A stretch of 64,000 nt of DNA from Buxus sempervirens (lineage: Eukaryota > Streptophyta > Magnoliopsida > Buxales > Buxaceae), in NCBI GenBank assembly GCA_947561395.2, contig OX387183.1, forward strand, positions 31,174,853 to 31,238,852. The letters run 5' to 3'. The position numbers were made by a program, and so were the translations under genes. How positions within the stretch are numbered: the first letter of the stretch is position 1; every line of letters starts with the position of its first letter. The notes below the pieces were generated by a model. The model did not search any database and was not told where the DNA came from. It worked only from the letters and a program-made list of their open reading frames with translations. Of this stretch, positions 1 through 13,265 are shown in pieces.

Positions 1-729
1 CGCTCCTAGGGCTTGATGCGATTTGGAAATAGGGTTTGGGGAAAGTTCGAACGACTCCGGAGCGAAGGCCTCTATAAAATGGTGTTGTGACAAAATGACC
101 CCTTTTGTCAGTATCGCCGGTAACAACCGAAAAAAAAAAAGAAACTTTGGAGGCTGTTTGCTAATATATTTTGAGAAGCAGTTAATTTTTCGCAATGAAA
201 ACCCGTGTACGGTAAAGACAATTTTTAAATTAGTCATCAAAAAGTAAATTAACAATAGCTCTATTTTTAGAAGCTAAAAATCTTACAACCTGTTTGGGAA
301 CATTTTAAAACTAAAAACTTTTTAAATTATTTTGAAAATTATAGAAACAAGTGAAGAAAAATCCATTTGGTAACATTTATCAAGTGTTGTTTGGTATAGC
401 TTTGCAAAGTCACTTTTCAACTTTAAAGTATAAAAATTTTAAAAAAAAGATAAAAGCCAATTTGATAACATAAATTAACACTAACTTGCAACCATCCTCT
501 ATCAAAATAGGGATTTTGATAGAGGATTTTGGTAGAGGCTAAACTTACACAAATCTTGGCATCATTAGAAAGAAGACTCCCAGACGATCACAATTGCAAG
601 AAACTGTGTATGAACTGGAGTTCAAAGATATGTCTAGGATATCCCAAATAGCAATTTTTTAAAATTGCACGAACGCGTGTGTGTTGCACATTTACCTCAT
701 GGAAAATTAAAGTGAAGACACAAAAAGAG
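1..729. other. Unclassified AT-rich DNA left of the first LTR
   Basis: No gene, domain or LTR end is recognisable here. The only sizeable open frame (23-247) has no recognisable motif and runs through an A-rich tract, so I do not call it. The stretch holds one perfect hairpin at 495-526 (listed separately) and ends with AAGAG at 725-729, the left flank of the first family-1 LTR. It may be older host DNA or a decayed element. Confidence 0.4.
495..526. repeat. Perfect 14-bp-stem hairpin
   Basis: The arm TCCTCTATCAAAAT (495-508) is followed by AGGG and its exact reverse complement (513-526). It lies outside the LTRs. It could be the remnant of a small inverted-repeat element or a chance palindrome; no flanking duplication is evident. 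Confidence 0.6.
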
Positions 730-2041
730 TGTAGAATCCTGGATTTTCCTAATACAGAATAGATAAATAATTAATTAATAAATAAATGAATTAGAAAGAA
801 TTAAGAGAATAAATAAATTTAAAAAAGGAAATAGGAACTAATATAGGAATTTAAATTTATATTATAAGTGAGAATTCGGAGAATTAATATTTAGGATTTA
901 AATTTCAAATTATGAAGAAGAATAATAAGAAAAATAGAATTTGGAAAATTATGGAGAAATTTAATGATTAAGTGTGGAAAATAAAGAAAGGCCATTTTAG
1001 TCATTTTCTAATTAGTCAAACCCATAAAAGAATAAAATAATTAATTATTAGATTTGGAAACTCAATTAAACCAAATTTGAGTTTAGTTCGATTTAAATAA
1101 TAAATTTAAGGGTTAACATAAGGAAAATGGCCTATTTGTAATTATGTTTATTTAAGGGCCTTAGTTTTAGAAAAATGAGAGATAATAGAGTGTTTAGGTA
1201 ATATTTAAAAATAGAAGTGACAAATAGCATGAAAATTAATAGATTAGGAATTTCTAATTGTAGAAGATTCAAGAGATGAGTTTAGAAAGGAGAATTAAGG
1301 AAAGATATGCAAGTGGGAAAGTTAGGTATTATCCAAATTTAATTAGGACTTCTAAATAGGAGAATCTATAAAAGAGAGAATCATAGGTGAATTTAGGTTT
1401 CTTAATATCTCAAACGTATGGAGAGAGAAGGGGAAAAATAAGAGTTTACACAATTGGAAAATATAGAAAGATATATAGAGAAGAAAACAAGATTTACTTT
1501 GGAGAAGAAGACTTGCTGCAGAATTCTGACCAGCAGTCATCAAATTAAGATATGGAGATTTTCAACCATTGAATCAACCTCAATTTGGAGGTTATGTTCA
1601 TGACTCGTAGGGCTTCAATCTGAACGATGGAGATTTAATTTGGTGATCCTTAAAGTGGTGCAAAACTTCCAGAAAGTTGGTGAACATTCGTGTTTATTGG
1701 AAAGAAGGATTTCGTATGATGAGGCAAGTAGCAAAAGCTTTGAAAACTGAAGTAATTGTATGTTTTCCATATGATTTATATGTTTGTCTTGATTTGTTTT
1801 GATTCAGATTTTGGTTTAAAGTGTTGAGAATTTTCTAAGAAGGTTTTGTTTCCATATACTTTAAGAAAAATCAAGAAAAGTGATGATCTTAAGTAGGAAA
1901 ATCTAGATCAATATATAATTGATGGGAATTGTTTTAGAAGTGATTAAGAATGAAATTATGTTGATTAGAGTCAAATAAAGTCATAGAAATTATGTTAGAT
2001 ATTGAAAATTCATAAAACCCATAAAATATGTTGAATTTTAC

Positions 2042-2225
2042 CAAAGCGCTCGTTGACACTCGAGCGCTATTGTAGGCGTCTCGCCTGTGTATTTTAAAAA
2101 CAGAAATAACAAAACCTGGATTTTAAGCGCCCAAGATATGGCTCGAGCACCATTCCGAGCGGCTAAGAAGAAAATTAACTCGGTAGTGAATGCCCAACAT
2201 GTTGCTCGAGCGCGACACCGCGCGC
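2042..2225. repeat. CTCGAG word block of copy A
   Basis: Degenerate repeats of CTCGAGCGC and GCGCCC are spread over about 180 bp and overlap in both orientations, because CTCGAG is self-complementary. Equivalent blocks occur at the same relative place in other family-1 copies. Frames at 2038-2265 (minus) and 2087-2329 (plus) are by-products of this repeat, not genes. Confidence 0.7.
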
Positions 2226-5200
2226 CCACTGACAAAATTTTTGTAAATTTAGAATTCAAGCCCAAATCAATTTTTAATGATTTTTCTAAGAATTCTAAAG
2301 TTGTAACACCTGTAATTAGAATAATTTGAGATGTAGGAAGTGGTGGAATTAAATTTGAATAAAAGAATATTAATTTGGAACGATGGATGTAAAGATGGGT
2401 TTTAAATAGGTATTTGAAGGAATAAGTGGACTTGACCTATTTAGAGTTGGTTTTGGTTAACATTACATATTCGTAAACTTCACCATAGACATAAATTATC
2501 CTCTGGAAGGATTAAATATCAATGTTAATAGGTTTTGACACCTTAGGCTCTTAAATGAGGAAATTTGGACATTATTGAGTAAATTATTAAGAATAACAAC
2601 CAACTAGGGGATGAATTTTAGTAGAACCTAATGTATTGATTTGGTAAGTTATCTAACACTTAAATATAAGTAATTTAAGAGTGTTCATATTAATAAATTA
2701 CTGTTTAGGCTTTTGATCAAAGAATTGGACATATTTTTTGTAAAGATGACATGGTTTTAAGGTTTGGGTTAAGCTTTAAATATATTTCTAGATTTGAGCA
2801 ATTTCTTACATTCAATATTATATTTCTAAATATTTGCATGTGGTTTTATGGATAATATGGCAAAATCATTATTTTTCCTCCGTGTATCTTGGAGTGCTTA
2901 AATTCATCTCCCATGTATCTTGAGATGAGTTGTTTATTGAAGAATTAGAACTTATTACATTGTTGAGCATATTTTACTTTTGAGACAAGTTATTATTAAA
3001 TGCTCTTGGTTGTGAGTTGTGTCTAGCGGGCAATGCTTAGTATGGATCCATAGTATAGCTAAGAAGTGAAATGGAATTATCTTTGTTAACTTAAACATGT
3101 CTCCCACTTATGCTCCCGTCGTGTATCTCGACGAGGCCTTCCTGTATCTGGTTGTGCTACACAATCCTTACCCGTTGTGTATCTCAACGTGATCATTCTT
3201 GGTTATTAGCCATGTATCTTGGCATCGGATTATATTGGATTATCCATCATGTATCTTGGTCTGGTATATCCCCCGTTGTGTATCTCAACGTGGTTTTCAT
3301 GGGTTACTACCATGCGCTTTAATGGAACATTGGCATACATGTGCTTTATATTGGTCACGCTTGTACCTTACTTGTGACTCACACATGAGAGCTACATTTT
3401 GGCCTTGCTTGTAGTTCACCCGTGGCTCACACATGTACTGGTATTAGCCATGAATTGTGTAGCGCCCCAAATCCGGATATATTATTTATGAACAATCCAA
3501 ACCCGAAGTGCTAGCTTTGTGGGCCCAAAGCAACTAATATCCAAACAAAATTAAATCAATAATAATTAAATGAACATCGGAGTAAGCTATCAAATTTAAA
3601 TTCCATTAATATTCTCCAAATAAATGTAGAAACATGATCAACTAATTCATAATCAAATAATAATAAGTTTGGATAACAAGAAAATGTCAACTAACTCTCA
3701 ACTCACTAAACAGACCTCAAATCAGATAATATCCTGTAATAATAACTGAATAAAATCCTACTACAATCCATCTACTCAAAAATAAAACTCCTACACAAGA
3801 TCAAAGTAATTGTCCAGATGATCAACACCTTGTGGCTTTACCGCGTCAGTATGGTCCTCACTAATAGGATCTAAAAACAAAACATCAAAAACACATGATG
3901 AGATATAAAATCCCAGTAAGTAGCAACATGCATGGATAAAAACATTCCACATGTTATTATCATAAAAATACAGTTCATGAGTTATATCAATTCAACAAGA
4001 AATATGACTAATCACAATCTCAAGCAATAAGCATATAACATTTATTTTCAAAACAAAATCTGCAAGTAATCTCCTCATGAAAATCAGAACAAATACAAGT
4101 GTATGTGATTTCACAGGACTTATGAAATATGACCACTTTGAAATGTCAAAACCTAGTCCAACAATCCAATCTAAGAACAAATTGCAACATATCCAGCCGT
4201 ATCATTACCTTCATGGTGGAATATAAGAGACCTAACTCTCATGGTGGAAATGGAATTACTGCAGCTCATCCCTCATGGAAGGCTTCTCCGTTATTGAAGA
4301 AATGCATAAAGGAACTAGGCTTAATCCTAACAAAGTGTAAAATCCCAAAATTTTAATTAATAAAATTTAAAATTTGATTTTAGTGGTATTAATTATTATT
4401 ATTGGTGGAAATTTTAGAAAAAGGAGAATGAGGATATTTAAGGAAATTTTCAGGAATTATGTAAGAGGATTTATTTAAATGAGGTAAGTGGATATTATTT
4501 AAAATTTGGTGATATAGTTATGTATATAAAATAGCATGAGTTATTTAATGAACTAATGTTGGTGGTGTATATAGGTTATTGTGGAGTGGCATTACAACGG
4601 ATCATAAAGTGTTTTGAAGAAGGTGTTTGGGCAGCAAAGCCTCAAGTATAAATAGGAGAAGTTAGTTATATTATTGGTTTGATTAGTAGAGAAGTTTCTG
4701 GAGAGGAGAAGAAGAGAAGAACTCAGATCTGGTCGTCTGAGCTGGGGAGAAACAAGAAGAAGGAGGATTCTACCCTGGCCGATTGGTCTAGAAGTGGATT
4801 TCCAAAGAGTGTAATTGCTGAAATAGTGGAGAATTGGTGTAATTTCATCTAGATCCAAAGAAGACTCAATAGATAGAGGAGTGAATTGATTGTAGCAGAG
4901 GAGATCTGGAAGTTCAGTCATATCAGGAATTGATCTAAGCTTCCTAAAGGTAAGTAGTACCTTTCTAAACGAGATTATGTTGGAATTTTCAAATTGGATG
5001 CATGTGTTTTGAGAATGAAAGGTTGAATTCGGATTATGAGTTTTTGAGCTTATTGAGTAGAAAATATGGATATGATCTATAAATAATGTTAAATTGTTGT
5101 TTATTTAATTAGAAAGCTCCTATTAGAGTTTTAGAAGATGTTTGTATGATTTTAGAATGATTAAATTAGGTTTTGGTAGTTTAAATTTCGAAAACTTAGA

Positions 5201-5589
5201 AAATTTATGAAACTGTTCACAAATCTGTGTTTTGGCTGAGTGCTTGGAATCGCACTCGAGCGCTATCCCAAGCGCCCCACCTGTGTTTTATTTTAAAACT
5301 CAGAACCTGAGAGTTGTCAAACCCATATTAGCCAAGCGCTCAACCCGAAGCTCAAGCACTCTATCGGGCGTCCATTTTCAGATTTTAAAACCTTCTAACG
5401 TCTTCACGGACCCTTGAGCGCTATGTCGAGCGCCCAAGACAGAAATCCTTATTTTTCCAATTTAAGGTGATGTTAACTATGGAATTTTTTTTAATCAAAT
5501 CCAACCTATGTGCAAATAAGATTTAGATATTCAGGAAGTGATTGCACAGCATTTATCTTTAAATTCAATTCAATAAAGAGTTTGGGTAT

Positions 5590-8348
5590 TGTAATGCCCC
5601 GGATCCGAGTTACGTAGTGAAAACCGTAACTCATCTCCGAAGGATTAATATTTCACCCAAGATCAATATATTAGAGTGAAGGAAAACATGAATAAAACAA
5701 TAAACTACAATACCAGAGTCAACTATAATCCCAAGCTCAAATATAAAAATACTATATCTCAAGTCTAACTCACATGATCCAAGCATTTACCCATAGAGTA
5801 TCGTCCTCTCCAAGATCTAAAAACAAAACAAAATAAAACGGAATGAGATACGAATATCCCAGTAAGTAGCACCTGCATGCTCAAATACATTTTATTCAGT
5901 TCTAAAACATGAATCAGATATACAATATATAACAGTGACGATAACACAATTAATCCGAATAATTCAACGATAATCCATCAATCAATGTGAGATAAACCCA
6001 AGTAATCCAACATGTCAAACAAATCTATGGTATCGAATTAGAAAATCGATAAGTCACAGCAGGACTCAAGAAATAAGACTGCCTTTAACTAGGGTAATTT
6101 CAATGTCCACTGTTCTACCTCCCGGCTTATGTACGAAGCTGAGTACACGATCATCGTCTTATTGCGGGAGAACCCAACCAGTACAGCGAAGGGTTGGCAA
6201 GTACTAACCAGTCATAGTCCAAGTACACGATAAAATGAGGGAAAACCGTAACCCACCAATACAGAGAAGGCCTCATCGAACACACGATAGAAACGCGTGC
6301 GCGAACAAAGAATTAAAACTAGCAAAGAACAATCCTTTTCACTATCTAGCTCTTAAATGGATCCATATCGAGCTATGCCCACTAGACTCTAAAACAAAAC
6401 CAAACACGATGTCCAGCAAGCACAACTCATCTTAAGCTCAATCATATCATCCTGAGTACATGGGGCATCTATGAGTACACAGAGGTATCAACATCCCAAG
6501 TACATGGGGCATCCCCGAGTACACAGAGGTATAATATCTAACCATTTGCATAAACATGCCAAAACATCTCTCCAAGTACATGGAGGAATCAGATCCAACC
6601 CAAAATCAAATCCTTCATATTTAGTTTAAAATTCTTTTCATAAAATTCGCATAAAACCCAATTCGACACAAACTTCCATAATCGTGTCATTTCCGATTAA
6701 TCCAATATAAACTCAAATGCTAGAAATCTGTGTTTGACCAAATTAGAAGAAAAATCAAAATTTAATAGATGTACTTTAGTCTAATCAATTAAGTCTTATA
6801 AGTATTTATTTATAATTTTTCCGCTTCCAAATAAGTCCCTAACACCCCTCTTCAAAAGCCTACAATCTCAAAATCATGACACCAACTTCTTAACTAACAT
6901 AGCTTTCTGTAGGTTTCTCCTAGAACAACTCCAGCTTAATCTCAGAAGTTTGTTACAAATGCCAATATTACTAGAAACCATTATTTCGAAATTTTTAGTC
7001 ACATACATGTAAGAACATATTATTTAATAACATTCACCTTTATTTCATTTTAATAAAACTCCCCCTAATTTCCAGAATTAACCCACCTTCCGCTTATCCA
7101 ATTTCCCTTGATCACCCCCTTTTATTGATTAAGATTAATCCATGAAATAAACCAAGTTATATAAATTAATTAAGATTTTTCACCCATGGTCGCCTACCCT
7201 GGCCGCTTGGGCGATCTTTCCTGGGCGTTCAGGTTTGTTTTAGAAGACTAGGTCACCTGGTACATCACCAGGCGATGTACTGGGCGGCCATGTATTAATT
7301 TAACAGACTTGATCGCCTAGCCGGGGCACCTAGGCGCTCTGGCTGGGTGATCTTATCTTTCGCGATTGCACAATTCTGCAACTCCTCCATTTCCAACTCT
7401 GACTTGGTTTTCTTTGCATAAACGACTTCAAGATCATTCTATAACCTCTCAATGATCCAAAAGAACATTCCTCTATTTAATTGATTCCATAATTCAACCA
7501 ATATCAGATTAGCCGCAGATATACATGTGAAACCATAATTAAATTTGTATAGAACAAGTTCAAGCTCTAGATGAGAAAACAAACGATAATTCAATCATCT
7601 AAAAGTGCTACTTACATCTAGAGCTCCAATTTGGGCTTCAACAACTTGAGCTTCTACAGGTTCTTCTTCATCTCTCATTCAGAATTGTTGTTGATCCGAA
7701 ATGACCAGATCTGTTCAGAATTGCTCCGAATAACTCCTCGCCACTAGATTTGATAGAGAACAACAAATACTAGATTAAATCTTACCTGTTCAACTCCAAT
7801 TCTTCACAAAATTCCAGCTACTCAAATCCGATCAATACTTATTCTCCCTTTTGTTCAATCCAGCAACAACACATTACACTTTTCCTTTGCTGTGATCAAC
7901 TTGCTCTAAATCCTTTCCTTCTCAAACCCTAGATCTAGGTCTCTCCTTCTTCTTCTTCTCCCAGCTCCCTCTAGAAAATTCTAAATCTCCTCCGATCAAC
8001 TGTAACGTCCCCTATTTATAGCTTCAATCTTGCCGCCAATAACAACTAATTTGTCTAATGATAATGTGGTCGCTACACCACATTACTATTACCTGCATAG
8101 ACAATAACATTAATATATATATATATATATATATATATTTTGATCATGTGCATGCCACACCACCTAACCATATAAATTTAGCCAATGAAACTCAAATAAC
8201 CAATTTACCATTTTAATAATTCATCATAACTTAATTTCTGAAATTTTACTCTAAATAACTTCATTTTCTCCTTTCCTAAAATTTTTCCACCAATTAAATT
8301 GATTAATAAACCTAAAATCCAATTTTTAATATTATTAAAAATTCAACA
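5590..8348 (-). mobile_element. Family-1 LTR copy D, reverse, inside copy C
   Basis: The left terminus TGTAATGCCCCGGATCCGAG is at 5590. The right end near 8348 is uncertain because element end and host DNA look alike there, and I see no matching 5-bp duplication. A reverse TATA box is at 8011-8021 and the reverse donor (GTGCTACTTAC) near 7607. The GATCGCC / GGGCG word block is at 7180-7360. The minisatellite of GTACATGGGGCATC units is at 6440-6600, and the BamHI-type box at 6357-6367. An (AT)13 run lies at 8113-8138. Confidence 0.8.
8113..8138. repeat. (AT)13 microsatellite
   Basis: An uninterrupted alternating AT run within the U3 part of reverse LTR copy D. Confidence 0.95.
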
Positions 8349-10260
8349 TTCTACTAAACTAAGTTCTTGAGAGAGTTTTGGTTCCAAATTATTATAGAAT
8401 GAGTTTATTTTGATTCCTCCACTTATAACATCTTTCTGAGATCATTTCTAAGGTGTTTCTAAAGGCCAATTGTATGAATGAGTTTCTACTAAATACTTGT
8501 CCACCTATTCCTCCAATTTAATTCATTTTGGGGTTTTAATATGGACTTTTGGTTTCACTCTAAGCTCTAAGGAATCTAAGTATTTCTATTCATGTGAACC
8601 TCATAATTATTATTGTAAGGTAAATAAACCTTTGAGATCACAATTATGGTTAGATTTGAGAAATTGGTGTTTTGAGCTCAAATTTGCATTGTTTTGGTTT
8701 GATATGGTTTAAATTGAAACTTGCATTGGATTTGGTATATTGTGAGTGATTTCTACATATTTGGATTATTTGTTGTATCTCATGAATGAGTTGTTGTAAG
8801 ATCTGTTTTGGTTATGGTATTCACCTTGAAGGGCATTATTTGAAATCCTCCATGATAGAGTGGATTTGGTCATGATTGACCCACGATTTCATGTTGAGCA
8901 CATTTGATTACATATTGATTTTGTTTTAAGCTATTTTAGTCTAACTTGTCTTGGATCCATTACTGAAGCTTAGTAATGTAATGTGTTGACTTTATTGATG
9001 TAATTGCATGGCCATGAGTATTGCCACGATCGGTGTAGAGCAACACCGAAACCCTGAGTAGGTCGGTGTTGTCAATGACAAAACCTGAAGTAAGGCGGCA
9101 TTGGATGACGAAACCCTGGTTAGGCCGTCATTTCAGAATCCGAAACCCTGAGTAGGCTAGATTGTGTACATGGAGGTATGGGTTTGGCTCTGGCATGTTA
9201 ATTACTCAATTAAAGTGACCTACATGACATTGGCTTATGTTGATATTTGATTCGACATGAGAATGCAACAATATGGTTTGATTTGACAGTTGGTTCATGG
9301 GTACTTGTTTATTATCGTATTTGGTTTTGTTGGTATTTGTATCTCTATAGTCAATGTAGAACAGCACCAAAACTTTGAGTAGTTCGGTGTTGTCAATGCC
9401 GAAACCTGGAGTAGGCCGGTATTGGATGACGAAACTCTGCGTATGCCATCATTTCAATATCTGAAACCTTGAGTAGGCCAGATATACACATGGAGGAGTG
9501 GACTTGACTATGATGTGGCTATTATCTATGTTGACCCTTGTTTTGATCGAAGTTATATCTATTGGGTTGTTTTTGGATAATTGGTTTCATTGACACATTG
9601 TTACATTGATATGTTTGGTTTTATCATTATTTATTTGATTTGATATTGATGCTACTGATTTGGTTTACATGATGGATTACACGAATTTATATCGTACTTG
9701 TCTGCTGAATTATTGATTGGATTATTCTGGTTATCCATGTTATCGTCACTTTTATTTATTTTACATTTGATCCATGATTTAGAACTAAATAAAATGTATT
9801 TTATCATGCATGTGCTACTTGCTAGGATATTCGTACCTTATTCCAGTTTTATTTTGTTTTCAAATCTTGGAGAGAACTATATCGAAGGGTAGATTCTTGG
9901 GATTCTACGAGTTTAGATTTGAGATATGGTATTCTATATTGAGTTTAGGTTTTAGTTGACTCTGATTTTTATGGTATATGCTTGAATCATGTTTTCCTTT
10001 ACTCTAATATATAGATTATGTGTGAAAAGTTAATCCTCCAGAGACGCGTTACAGTTTTATTACGTAACCCGGATCCGGAGCGTTACACAAAGATGGACAG
10101 ACTTGACTACTAGCTAAACTATGGATCCATGACAAAGTAAGCCTGCTAAGACACAAATCAAATCAAAAACAAACATATGGTCCTCATGACTAAAACATAT
10201 GTGTAATGCTCTCATGTCAAAGTATTCATAGCCCTCTTGGCTAATTATCAATATCAATAG

Positions 10261-13200
10261 TGTAAAACCTTGGATTTTCCTAAAAAATAAAATAAATAAT
10301 TAAAGATAAATTACAGAGGAAAATACTAAGGAATATAGTAATAGGAGAATTAAAGAGAGATATAAGGGTTAAAATAGGAATTTAAAGAGGAAGGGTAATT
10401 TGGTCATTTCAATTTGTTAAATTCATGAAAGAAGAAAAGACAATTAGTTATTAAGTCAACAAAGTCAATTAGACAAAATCTTAGCTTAGTTGGATGTAAA
10501 ATAATGAAATTAAAGCTTAAAGGGTGGGAAAAGGGCCTAATGGTAATTATACTATTTAGGGTCCAAAATATAGGTAATTTGAGTGAATAATAAAAGTCTA
10601 AGTTCAATTTCAAATTAGGAATAAGATTAAGCACGAAAATTAATTAGGAGATCCTTTAAAAGAGAGTTAAAGGAGTTAAATTAAGGAGAAGGGTAGAAGA
10701 GGGAATACACTTGTTATATTAGAACAAGCTAAACCTAATTAGAGTTGGACTATTAGAGAGGTTATAAAAGAGAGGTTTAAAGAGTGTTTTAGGTTTTGAA
10801 AATAAGTTAGAAGGAGAGGGAAATTCGTGCATAAGTGATAGGAGCCAAAATAAACAGAGAGAAGAGAGAAAAATCATCTAGTCCGCCATATTTTTTCTTG
10901 ACAGAAAGATAACTAGATGGCTCCATGTGCTCTGATTCATTATTTGGATTCTGATCCAGGAGCAATACCAAAGTGTTTCAAACTGAACGGTGGAGATCTA
11001 AATTGGAGAAGTCTAGAGGGGTGCAGTCAAGCGTCAAAAACAGGCACAGACGAAGTTTCTGAAAATTCTAGGTTCATCATAAGGCAAGTAGCAAACCCTT
11101 GAAACTGGAGGAACTGCATGTTTTCTTGTGATTTTGATGTTTGATCGTATTGTTTTTTAAGTTGGATTTCATGGGAAAAGCTTACTTGTTTATAAGGAAT
11201 TGTTTGGTGATTTATCTTTCTTTTGGAAATCAAGAAAAGGTTGATCATGGTGAGTTTAAACTTAAAAAGAAACTCAAAGATAAGTGGAACGATGATGGGA
11301 TTAGTTTAGGGTTGTCTCAGAATTAGTTTAGGATGGAAATTAGATGTTTAGAATCAAAACAAGTAATTAGTATGTATAGAAAGTTCTAAAATTTCCGAAA
11401 ATTGAAGAAAAACAGTATTATAGCTGGAGCGCTCGATACACTGCTCGAGTGTTTCCTCAGGCAATAGGCCTTTGAAAAATAATAGAACCTGAAAACCGAA
11501 CCGCTAGAGCAGTCGCCCGAGCGACCAACTGTAAAAAATTTCTAAACTTGGGAATTGTGCCCAGATTCAATTTCTAATGATTTTTCTTGGAATTTTAATG
11601 TTGTAACACTTGTAAAAGGGTAATTTGAGATGTAGGAAGTGACGGAATTAAATTCGGATACAAAGATAATTATTTGGGACAATGAATGTAATAACAATCC
11701 AAGAAGACTAGTTAAGGTAAACCTATGCACTCAGACCATTTCCATTAGGAATCAAGGTATGAACCCTAGTCTAACAAGTCATAATAGACCTAAATTAACT
11801 TCTGGAAAAAATCAACAACATAACCCAAAGGTTTTAGAGATTTAGGGTATTAGTTGGTAAATAAGGATTTAAACGTAAGGATTTTAGGATGAACCAAAGT
11901 ATAGAATTTGGGGTAAACTTTGTAGGAAATAAAGAATAACATGAATACTGAATTAGAATGATAAACTAAGTATGCTCACGCTAACACGACTCAAATCTGA
12001 ACCTTTTATTTAGAATTTGTGTATACACTCGTACTTTTCCTATTAAATGATCTGGAACTTTGTTTATAAACTGTTTAATGATTACTTTGAACATCTTTTG
12101 GTTGGATACCGTGATTTTGGAAATTATTGCTGGACACAGCACTTGGGACATGGTTGTGATTATTGGTACGAGGTTTATCACTGAATATTGTATTTTTGAG
12201 TTATTCAAGGTTTTGATTGTGAGTTGTGTTTAGTGGGCAATGCTTAGTATGGATCCATAGCTTAGCTAGGAAGTGAAAGGGAATTGGCTGGTAAGTTATT
12301 CTTGTTCGGAGCTCCCCAGTATGCGGTCCGTCGTATTAGCAGGTGCGGGCGACGTAGGCAGCAATCCTAGACCACTGCAGGTGCAGCCTGGTCTTAGCCG
12401 AGGTTGCTTTCGGTAAACGGTTTTTATTTTGTTTAGGTTACCATCCACATGCTTCAATGAGACATCAACTTTCATGAGCTTTATATTGGTCATGTTGGTA
12501 GGTTACTTGTGACTCGCACATTGGAGCTATGATTTGGCCGTGCTTGAGGATCACTTGTGACTTGTACTTGCACTGGTATTCGACGTGTTTGTTGTGGGTC
12601 CATTAATCTTTGATCGGATTGGTATGGCCTCCGCGGAAGCGGTACCCTTTTATGGGATTTTATTTGGACTGTGGATTGTACTCGCCAACCCATGCGTGGG
12701 TGGTCCGCATTGATGGTTAACAGAGGAGATGGTAGTGACTGCAGGTGCGGGCTCCATCTATCATGTAAGTCGTAATGTGGTGAACTATGGGGGCAAGAAT
12801 ATCTTATTAAGTGGTTTCAGTTCATGAGTCCTATTATGTCACACGTGTTTGTTATGGTTTGGTAATTGTTATTGTTATATCAAAGTATTATTGTGGTTTT
12901 GGTTTATCGTTCACCTCATGACTAGTATTGTAAAATTATGGACTGTTTTACATCATGCACCTTGCTACTTGTTGAGATTTATTCTCACTCCAGTTTCTCC
13001 CCATTTTTCAGGTACTCTTGGCAAGGACGTCAAAATTTGGGCTAATTGTAGATGGGTAGTTTATATAGTTGTAGGTTGTTTATGGAAATTGAGATCCTTG
13101 TATATCATGTTTATTGATTAATAAAGAGAATTTGAATTCAAGTTTCCGCATTTACTCTGATTATAAAGTTAGAAAAAGTTTTTAATTATCCGGTTTCTTA

Positions 13201-13265
13201 GGTTGCTTTGTTTGATTACCATAACACCTCGGGTTTGGGAATGGACCCGGAACCGGGGCGTTAAA
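10261..13265 (+). mobile_element. Family-1 solo LTR copy E, forward
   Basis: It starts TGTAAAACCTTGGATTTTCC and ends GGAACCGGGGCGTTAAA (C to A in the terminal triplet). AATAG flanks both sides (10256-10260 and 13266-13270). Length is 3005 bp. A TATA box is at 10763-10770, a donor-like GCAAGTAGCA near 11083, a CTCGAG word block at 11424-11525 and TATGGATCCATA at 12248-12259. GC-rich variable repeats fill 12300-12420 and 12590-12740. The acceptor CCATTTTTCAGGT lies near 13013. The frame at 12849-13121 spans the acceptor region and is not called. Confidence 0.92.

Larger units (their letters stand above)
4336..10087 (+). mobile_element. Family-1 solo LTR copy C, forward, holding copy D
   Basis: The termini are TGTAAAATCCC at 4336 and GGATCCGGAGCGTTACA ending at 10087. 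CAAAG is present on both sides (4331-4335 and 10088-10092). Removing copy D leaves about 3.0 kb. It shows a TATA box GTATAAATAGG at 4646-4656, donor GTAAGTAG at 4950 and a CTCGAGCGC word block at 5238-5440. Minisatellite units carrying CCCTGAGTAGG occur in two separate clusters, 9030-9170 and 9355-9490. The splice-acceptor position near 9860 reads TTTTCAA, so AG is lost. Confidence 0.9.
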
